Below are positions 61,764 through 64,000 of a DNA stretch of 64,000 bases, piece after piece. How positions within the stretch are numbered: the stretch's first letter is position 1; the number at the start of each line of letters is the position of its first letter. The notes beneath the pieces are model-generated. The model saw nothing but the letters and a program-made list of their open reading frames with translations. It ran no database searches and had not been told where the DNA came from. This DNA comes from Bacillaceae bacterium (GTDB taxonomy: Bacteria; Bacillota; Bacilli; Bacillales; Alkalibacillaceae): contig JACDOD010000001.1 of assembly GCA_017656265.1 (NCBI GenBank), positions 620,001 to 684,000 on the forward strand, given 5' to 3'. A program made the translations under genes and the position numbers.

Positions 61764-61806
61764 CACGCTCCCTCTTGTTATAAGAATACCTTTAAAAAGG
61801 AGCGTG
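61764..61806 (+). promoter_or_regulatory. Inverted repeat over the ribosome site of the gene at 61810
   Basis: CACGCTCC (61764-61771) complements GGAGCGTG (61799-61806). The right arm includes the GGAG ribosome site, and there is no T-run after it, so it is not a plain terminator. This is the second such arrangement in the cluster. Confidence 0.6.
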
Positions 61807-61809
61807 CTT

Positions 61810-62403
61810 ATGGATTGTTTAATTCAATTGATTCGAAAAGAGAACCTCCAGACTGTTTTCCATTTCATGTTAAAAAACGGCCATAACTTATACGTTAATA
61901 ATCTCAGACTGCTTTCCTCCTCCATTTTAGAAGGAACAGACCAACACCAGTGTAAACATTTTATCTCTATTCAAAACGTTATGGGATTTTCTATAGCAAT
62001 TGACTTTCCATTCCTGGATTTTAACCTCATGAGCAGCAATAACAAAACTGGTTCTGCTGTTCAATCAAAGAAAACATCAGATCAGTCATCTTTCAGACCT
62101 GCAATGAAATATGCTGCATCTAATATGCCATTTAATAAGCCTAATATTGAAGAAGTAAATGGTCTTCAAAATCATAAAGCTTCATGGGTTTTGCCTCCTC
62201 CTTCCAATCAATCAGACAACTGTGATCAATCTGATAAGAATCTGCACATTGATCATACTACCCCAGACCAAGAAAAGGATGTACATGTCCCAATAATAAA
62301 ACCAGAACGAAAGCCTCAACCACCTAAACTTCATGCACAGGCAACCAGTATTAACGGAAATTCTCAAGTTAAAGACAGCGGGACATTTTCCACTAATCAA
62401 TGA
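61810..62403 (+). CDS. NGNS-motif protein 3
   Basis: 197 residues from the ATG seven bases behind GGAG. The first 80 residues look like a folded alpha/beta part (M-D-C-L-I-Q-L-I-R, then F-S-I-A-I-D-F-P-F-L-D-F), the next 90 are polar and Pro/Ser/Asn-rich, and the end is I-N-G-N-S-Q-V-K-D-S-G-T-F. The motif sits at the extreme C-terminus, unlike in the other two proteins. It is not a known family to me. Confidence 0.65.
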   Translation: MDCLIQLIRKENLQTVFHFMLKNGHNLYVNNLRLLSSSILEGTDQHQCKHFISIQNVMGFSIAIDFPFLDFNLMSSNNKTGSAVQSKKTSDQSSFRPAMKYAASNMPFNKPNIEEVNGLQNHKASWVLPPPSNQSDNCDQSDKNLHIDHTTPDQEKDVHVPIIKPERKPQPPKLHAQATSINGNSQVKDSGTFSTNQ

Positions 62404-62426
62404 AAAATATTGCAGTCTTTGCTGAA

Positions 62427-62463
62427 AAACCCAGTCAAGAGCAGTGGCTTCATGACTGGGTTT
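62427..62463. terminator. Bidirectional terminator
   Basis: AAACCCAGTC / GACTGGGTTT (10 bp, 17-base loop) between convergent genes. Confidence 0.88.
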
Positions 62464-62485
62464 GAAATTTGTCTGTCCAAATTAT

Positions 62486-63619
62486 TTAACTGGTATGGTG
62501 AACAGCACAGCGGTTTGGACCAATTTCTAATTCTGTTTCCTTTTCTGGAGATACCTCCAGTTCACCACGGTTAATGGCTACAATATCTTCAAAGTTAGGA
62601 GGTGTTTCGGATTTGGCTGATCCTGCAATGTACTCAATGAAGTCGTCTTCATTTTTGCTGACCATGATTTCATTCTGACGGCGGATTTCTCCCAGGGTTT
62701 CACCGATATATCCGTTTTCATTAATTTCATGGTCAAAATCAGCATAGTGTGCCGGAAGAACTAATACATCATCAGCAATTTGGGATACTTTATTGTAAAT
62801 GGTATCATACAGATCCCGTGCCCATTCCCGTACTTTTCCTCCGAGGTCCGGGCGTCCAATACCGCTGACAAAGATCGTATCTCCTGAGAATAGCAGCTTA
62901 TCATTAACAAAGAAAGATACACTCCCTGGCGTATGTCCAGGAGTTTTTAGTGCGATAACTTCCAGTTTAATTTTGGCAAATTCAATTGTTTCATGCTCTT
63001 CCAGGGCTTCGTGTTCATACTTAGCTCCTTCACTTTTCATCAAATAATACTTGGCTCCTGTTTTCTCACGAAGTTCAGGCCCCCCGGAAATATGGTCTGC
63101 ATGTAGATGGGAATCCACTACATGGGTAATTTTCACATTTTCCTTTTCAGCATCCTGTATATATTTGTCCACAAAGCGGCTCGGGTCAACGATCAGTGCA
63201 TCTTCACCTGATACAACCATGTAGGAAAGGCATCCTTTACCTACACGGATGTATTGATACACTTTAATCTCCTCATCACGATAAACCTCGATGCGATATA
63301 AATACTCACTCCACGCTTTCATGCCGCCTTTCAGGTACATAACATCCAGACCTTCTTCATCCAGCATTTCCGCAACCATTTTTGAAGAGCCTTCCTTCGC
63401 ACATACGACGATAATCTCATTATCCGAAGGGATCCGGTCAACAATATTTCCCACACCGTCAATCAAGTCAAAATATGGTACATTTAAGTGCTCAATGTTT
63501 GACCCTTCAATTTTCCAGTCATTAAAGTCTGATTCATTACGGACATCCAGAATGAAAATGTTACCTTTTTTTAGAACTCGGTCCAATACTTCTGCACTGG
63601 TTATTGGTTTTGGTGCCAT
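62486..63619 (-). CDS. Rhodanese-MBL fold sulfur-metabolism hydrolase
   Basis: 377 residues. The first 110 are a rhodanese domain with the active Cys in V-V-C-A-K-E-G-S-S. From about 115 a metallo-beta-lactamase domain follows with H-L-H-A-D-H (metal site), G-H-T-P-G-S-V-S, F-S-G-D-T-I-F and P-A-H-Y-A-D-F. This resembles persulfide-dioxygenase/rhodanese fusions, though with the rhodanese part first. It probably handles glutathione- or bacillithiol-persulfide. The start at 63619 follows AAAGGAGG. A TusA-like gene is divergent from it. Confidence 0.88.
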   Translation of the reverse strand: MAPKPITSAEVLDRVLKKGNIFILDVRNESDFNDWKIEGSNIEHLNVPYFDLIDGVGNIVDRIPSDNEIIVVCAKEGSSKMVAEMLDEEGLDVMYLKGGMKAWSEYLYRIEVYRDEEIKVYQYIRVGKGCLSYMVVSGEDALIVDPSRFVDKYIQDAEKENVKITHVVDSHLHADHISGGPELREKTGAKYYLMKSEGAKYEHEALEEHETIEFAKIKLEVIALKTPGHTPGSVSFFVNDKLLFSGDTIFVSGIGRPDLGGKVREWARDLYDTIYNKVSQIADDVLVLPAHYADFDHEINENGYIGETLGEIRRQNEIMVSKNEDDFIEYIAGSAKSETPPNFEDIVAINRGELEVSPEKETELEIGPNRCAVHHTS

Positions 63620-63800
63620 GATTCTTTTCCTCCTTTCTTTCATTAATTTCTGTTCATTTAGGTTGTTCTATTCTTTGAAGTTACAACAGAATATTCCGTT
63701 TTATGGAAATGTTATTTTTCTGCATACAATACATACCATTATTAAATTCCGCATGGTTTGAAAAAAATGAAAAATAATATTGATGAAAGGAGGGTCTGTT

Positions 63801-64000
63801 TTGCAGGTAACAGTTAACAAAGTAGTGGACTGTAAAGGACTAACGTGTCCAATGCCAATCATACGCACTAAAAAAGAAATCAATGATTTAGAGCCAGGAG
63901 AAGTGATGGAAATCCAGGCAACAGACAAAGAGTCCATCGCTGATTTGAAAGCCTGGTCTGAAAGCACGGGCCACGAATATATCGGTTCAACGCAAGACGG
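63801..64000 (+). CDS. TusA-family sulfur-carrier protein, cut by the window end
   Basis: 66 codons from a TTG start behind AAAGGAGGG. D-C-K-G-L-T-C-P-M-P-I-I-R-T-K-K holds the TusA signature C-P-x-P with the persulfide-carrying Cys. Then a helix and strand pattern continues to G-S-T-Q-D at the edge. TusA proteins carry sulfur between enzymes; with the divergent rhodanese-MBL gene this indicates a sulfur-trafficking locus. Confidence 0.88.
   Translation, partial: MQVTVNKVVDCKGLTCPMPIIRTKKEINDLEPGEVMEIQATDKESIADLKAWSESTGHEYIGSTQD

Noticed and set aside
1-64000. CRISPR arrays, tRNA or rRNA genes, IS transposases, prophage genes
   Set aside because: No regularly spaced repeats, no tRNA-like cloverleaf or rRNA stretch, and no transposase or phage motif were seen on either strand.

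Overview
The window is about 64 kb of low-GC Gram-positive chromosome from an endospore-forming member of the Bacillaceae. The evidence is Spo0E-like phosphatases, YjcZ, FbpB, Kre/YkyB, YwpF, DUF1659/DUF2922/YvrJ proteins, strong AGGAGG ribosome sites and TRAP-type trp control. Dispersed intergenic repeats bounded by a GGCTGGGACAAAA-like inverted repeat, a K+ transporter and a bicarbonate transporter would fit a halotolerant or alkaliphilic genus such as Halobacillus or Virgibacillus, but the genus is inference. There are no rRNA, tRNA, CRISPR or prophage genes. Some 75 genes are supported, including many of 20-110 codons.

Layout. 1-12 kb: MaoC hydratase, two MFS exporters, an SPL-like radical SAM protein, a DUF2339 membrane protein, hemolysin III/PAQR, then a core known from Bacillus subtilis (fadH, ykuE, ykyB/kre, later patA) broken up by other genes. 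12-20 kb: small membrane proteins, EamA transporter, fbpB, patA, two adjacent Spo0E-like genes, an ATP-grasp ligase, signal peptidase I, and the YvrJ/DUF2922/DUF1659 set. 20-32 kb: an SLH surface protein, a zinc-ribbon/helical-repeat protein paired with an HtrA-like protease, TauE/SafE, lipoproteins and secreted proteins of unknown role, and a B12-binding radical SAM enzyme.

32-41 kb is a signalling block: two class I cyclic-di-GMP riboswitches, a Cache-type chemoreceptor, an intact CheW and an internally deleted CheW remnant, and a PAS-PAS-GGDEF-EAL protein. The riboswitch plus CheW unit appears to have been duplicated, with the first copy decayed. 41-50 kb: YwpF, an SDR, a short flavoprotein, and a compact trpEDCFBA operon with trpG at its end. 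The trpE leader carries 12 G/UAG triplets and a hairpin masking the ribosome site. A shorter triplet set overlaps the trpG ribosome site, so two TRAP targets are proposed in one operon.

50-64 kb: an SbtA bicarbonate transporter with an MpsC/DUF2294 partner separated by a nested hairpin, a cluster of micro-ORFs, a frameshifted chemoreceptor, a ba3-type cytochrome oxidase, luxS, a methyltransferase, three adjacent small proteins sharing an N-G-N-S-x-[IV]-x-x-S-G motif (two with ribosome sites inside inverted repeats), and a divergent sulfur-transfer pair (rhodanese-MBL protein and a TusA-like protein cut by the window edge).
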